Assembly: GCA_937124505.1 (NCBI GenBank)
Contig: CAKZKV010000299.1
Location: forward strand, 1-17,510
Reading direction: 5' to 3'
Source of the DNA: an uncultured Alphaproteobacteria bacterium
GTDB taxonomy: Bacteria; Pseudomonadota; Alphaproteobacteria; Micavibrionales; Micavibrionaceae
Length of the DNA: 17,510 nucleotides
Numbering within the stretch: position 1 is the first letter of the stretch; every line of letters starts with the position of its first letter. The translations under genes and the position numbers were made by a program. Shown here in pieces: positions 14,993 to 17,510 of this stretch. The notes beneath the pieces are model-generated. The model searched no databases. It had not been told where the DNA came from and saw only the letters and a program-made list of their open reading frames with translations.

Positions 14993-16915
14993 TTACTGTT
15001 CGACAATATACTCGTCACGAGCCACATGACTGAGTCGTAAACTTTGCCTCACACTATTATCAGGATCAAAATCGGCCACTTCAAGAATATCCCGACTCCA
15101 ATCAAGTTTTTTGTTTGGGTGGACATATTCCGTTCCCATGAGTGTATCAATAACGTAAGCATTTGAATCTCCCATAACCTTACGACATCCTTCTAAAGTG
15201 GGCATGGGAGATGTAGTCGCCGCCACTGTAAGAGACCGTGCCATAGAAGATGAGCCTCTACCTGACTTACCCGTCAAAAGATGAGTTACAGAGTCATCTT
15301 TCGCTGTAGAACTAGCTTCAACTTGAGCAAGCCCCCGATTTGTATGAGCCTCAAGATCTTCCTGTGACCATGTCATCTGCCGAATGAGGTCAGCCCGCTC
15401 TTCTTTAGAAAAATGATCTGCAACAATCTCATCCTGTGAACTCCATGCGGAGAGTGCCAGGGCCGTTGCCCTACGTTCCGGCGAGTCATCTGACAATATT
15501 GTAAACCCGTCTTGCCTGCATTGCGGCATCAACTCATCAATTGTCCACGCGAGTCCTTTAAGCCAACTGCTACGCCCACGTGAACTCCCCATCTTTTCTA
15601 CCGCCCGTCCAAATTCATGCTCTGCAGCCTTTTGCAAATCGGTCAGTAAAAACGCGCTCCGGTCTATTTTGCGCTGTGTATCAACATGTTCCCACGCCAA
15701 AGAGCGGGCCATCTCTGACGTTAGTTCTGGCCCTAGTGCTGACCTTACGGCCTTCCGCAACTCATACAATTCGCCTGAATAATTAGCACGCTCAAGATCA
15801 TTTGCAAAAACATATGATGTCCCTGTTCTAAAGAGATTTTGAGCATTATACGCCAGCCTTTGCTGAGGTGTGTCATTGTCTTGGTTTAGAAGTGTATGCT
15901 CGCTTAAGGCTGCAACAATTTCCGTAGCAGGTAAAGACGCCAGCATTTTGGCAGCCTGTGGTGCAACCTTCGCATTAATAGACAGCTCATCTGCATGATT
16001 TCCAAACATGTGAGTGACCATAGAGCCTATAACATAATTACGCTCGCCCTCAAGGGAAGGAGGCAGGTCGTCAAAAGAGTTCGCTGTCAGAGCAAGTTGC
16101 CACGCGGCCTCTCGTCGAATTTTCTCGTTAAAAAGAGATTTCATTTCCTCCGGTGTTTGCGTATAATTGGCGACTCCCTTGCATAATCGCACCTGCGCGC
16201 CCTCATCGGCGCTACCGATAATACGAGCCTTTTCCTCTACCCCCAACTCTGAGCGTTGAACCTGATCCAGCAGATCATACTGCGTTTCCGCAGTAAAATG
16301 GTGCATGGAATAGAAATTAAGGTAGGGCGCCGCCTGTTCAACTGTCTCGATGCCCCTGTTTCCAAGAGTATCAGCAAAACCTTGTTGGTACATTGCAAGC
16401 TGCTCAGGCCCATGTTCACCTCGATACCAAGTAGAGAAACCATAACTACTATCATCTCCATGGGGCTTCCAGGTTAGAGACACAAAATCAATCGTTATAC
16501 GATCCGGGTCTGAGGGTGGGAAAACTTCATCCCTCAAGTCCCTATCAAAACCGGCCCTGTAAATTTCGTCCGAAAGAGGATGCTGGCCCGTAAAACCTCT
16601 TCCTGCCCAGTCGTCTTTCATAGCTTCTAAAAGCGTTCTCTGGGACTCACGGTCAAATACAGAAAAAGGCAAACGGTCGTTTTCCAAGCAAATCTTGTTA
16701 AGATCTCCGACATCATTTAATGATGGAAAAGGTAGCAGGCCGTGGCGGTTCAGCATCGACTCTCTTGTCCGCTCGTCGCTAACATCTCCTTTAAGCCGCA
16801 AATCACCAAACCCTTCTGTTTTAACAACAGAATAATCAACAGGTTCTGGTGTTGATGCAGGGGCAGTGGAGTGTTGAAATAGTCTTTTTAGTCTTTTAAA
16901 GTTACGATTGAACAT
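14993..16915 (-). CDS. Hypothetical protein, about 640 aa, no recognised domain
   Basis: I do not recognise any family. The ATG at 16915 is chosen as start: GAAGG lies 6 nt upstream, and the longer frame back to a TTG at 16960 would run through a promoter -10 box. The N-terminus is basic and amphipathic (MFNRNFKRLKRLFQHS) and is followed by a Pro/Thr/Ala linker. The rest is largely alpha-helical with moderately polar helices. A more beta-like, Trp/Tyr-rich section lies about 110-190 residues in (DPDRITIDFVSLTWKPHGDD, FSTWYRGEHGPEQLAMYQQG). There are three Cys after the start (around LCKGV, PQCRQ and EGCRK), with no CxxC. No signal peptide, membrane segment, nuclease, ATPase or kinase motif is visible. 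The gene has its own promoter and lies between trxB and the lsrB-like gene. Confidence 0.8.
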   Translation of the reverse strand: MFNRNFKRLKRLFQHSTAPASTPEPVDYSVVKTEGFGDLRLKGDVSDERTRESMLNRHGLLPFPSLNDVGDLNKICLENDRLPFSVFDRESQRTLLEAMKDDWAGRGFTGQHPLSDEIYRAGFDRDLRDEVFPPSDPDRITIDFVSLTWKPHGDDSSYGFSTWYRGEHGPEQLAMYQQGFADTLGNRGIETVEQAAPYLNFYSMHHFTAETQYDLLDQVQRSELGVEEKARIIGSADEGAQVRLCKGVANYTQTPEEMKSLFNEKIRREAAWQLALTANSFDDLPPSLEGERNYVIGSMVTHMFGNHADELSINAKVAPQAAKMLASLPATEIVAALSEHTLLNQDNDTPQQRLAYNAQNLFRTGTSYVFANDLERANYSGELYELRKAVRSALGPELTSEMARSLAWEHVDTQRKIDRSAFLLTDLQKAAEHEFGRAVEKMGSSRGRSSWLKGLAWTIDELMPQCRQDGFTILSDDSPERRATALALSAWSSQDEIVADHFSKEERADLIRQMTWSQEDLEAHTNRGLAQVEASSTAKDDSVTHLLTGKSGRGSSSMARSLTVAATTSPMPTLEGCRKVMGDSNAYVIDTLMGTEYVHPNKKLDWSRDILEVADFDPDNSVRQSLRLSHVARDEYIVEQ

Positions 16916-16951
16916 AACACACCTTCTTTTTTGTAAAATAAAACTTATAAC

Positions 16952-16980
16952 CTTATACAAGAAAAATAGCGGCGCGTCAA
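16952..16980 (-). promoter_or_regulatory. Strong putative sigma-70 promoter of the 640-aa gene
   Basis: On the minus strand TTGACG (16980-16975) and TATAAG (16957-16952) are separated by exactly 17 nt, each a 5/6 match. Transcription would start near 16945, leaving a leader of about 30 nt with a GAAGG ribosome-binding site (16926-16922). It lies in the 129-nt gap after trxB, so the gene need not depend on trxB transcription. Confidence 0.65.
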
Positions 16981-17044
16981 TTTTTCATATTTTTTTATAG
17001 GAAAGCTTTTACCCCCCTGTTTTTGCTATTAATAAAGATGCTTG

Positions 17045-17510
17045 CTATTCCTCCGTCGTCCCCAGATACTTATCAGCCTCCAGTGCCGCCATGCAGCCCA
17101 TGCCTGCCGCCGTGACGGCCTGACGGTAGATTTTGTCCGTCACATCCCCCGCTGCAAAAACGCCGGGAATATTGGTTTTTGTGGAATTCGGTTCAGCAAG
17201 GATATAGCCTTCTTCATCCATTTTCACCTTGCCCTTAAAAATTTCCGTGGCCGGGTCATGGCCGATGGCGACAAACATACCTTCGGCGTTCAAGATATTT
17301 TCTTCCCCTGTCTTGACGTTTTTCAGTCGAATACCCGTCATGCCGGGTGTGCCCTCTTCCCCGTGTCCAACGCCCAGAACTTCCTCAACCACACTGTCCC
17401 AGATAACTTCAATCTTGTCGTGATGAAACAGGCGCTCCTGCATAATCTTTTCGGCGCGAAGTTCATCGCGTCTGTGAATCAAGGTAACCTTTGACGTCAT
17501 ATTGGCAAGG
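17045..17510 (-). CDS. trxB: Thioredoxin reductase, C-terminal part (gene runs off the right edge)
   Basis: TrxB is the cytosolic FAD/NADPH enzyme that reduces thioredoxin. The visible 155 or so residues contain the NADPH-domain motif LIHRRDELRA near the window edge, the FVAIGHDPAT block, and the FAD-binding C-terminal motif GVFAAGDVTDKIYRQAVTAA followed by GMGCMAALEADKYL. The reading frame continues to the window end (codons for L-A-N precede the first visible Met), so the Met at 17500 is internal. The redox-active CxxC and the N-terminal FAD domain lie outside the window. The stop is TAG at 17045-17047. No clear T-rich terminator hairpin follows it. Confidence 0.95.
   Translation of the reverse strand, partial: LANMTSKVTLIHRRDELRAEKIMQERLFHHDKIEVIWDSVVEEVLGVGHGEEGTPGMTGIRLKNVKTGEENILNAEGMFVAIGHDPATEIFKGKVKMDEEGYILAEPNSTKTNIPGVFAAGDVTDKIYRQAVTAAGMGCMAALEADKYLGTTEE

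Overview
The window looks like a chromosomal stretch of a flagellated Gram-negative alphaproteobacterium. Three things point there: a flagellar export gene (fliP, C-terminal part), an LPS-assembly gene (lptD) whose cysteine layout fits alphaproteobacterial forms, and a LysR regulator very close to the LsrB family on the same strand as trxB. The trxB-lsrB pair is a recurrent alphaproteobacterial arrangement. I cannot name the genus; a Rhodospirillales- or Micavibrio-like lineage is only a guess.

Layout: (1) 1-280, end of fliP on the plus strand, meeting head-on with a 10-bp overlap. (2) 271-7548, five tightly packed minus-strand genes. In transcription order they are an SLC13-type permease with two TrkA-C domains, a single-pass coiled-coil protein with two cysteines, a MotB-like protein that lacks the proton-binding Asp, a canonical MotB-like protein with Asp and an OmpA-like domain, and a secreted AMIN-like/TPR protein of 1005 residues. 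The last four look like an envelope or flagellar-motor module. (3) 7628-8032, a small unknown gene, then lptD (8103-10289). (4) lptD and a divergent class I aspartate aminotransferase gene (10381-11604) share a 91-bp intergenic region with overlapping -35 elements. (5) A patatin-like phospholipase gene (11627-12877) convergent with the aminotransferase. (6) An lsrB-like LysR gene (13122-14015). (7) Three genes with no recognisable family (14122-16915) that have their own promoters and lie between the lsrB-like gene and trxB. (8) The C-terminal part of trxB (17045-17510), running off the right edge.

The most unusual observations are the Asp-less MotB paralogue translationally coupled to a normal one, the three-gene insertion between trxB and lsrB, and a -10 box placed exactly 6 nt before the start codon of three genes (lptD, the patatin gene, the permease gene), which suggests leaderless mRNAs. 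No tRNA, rRNA, CRISPR array, insertion sequence or prophage was seen. No intergenic stretch exceeds about 210 bases.
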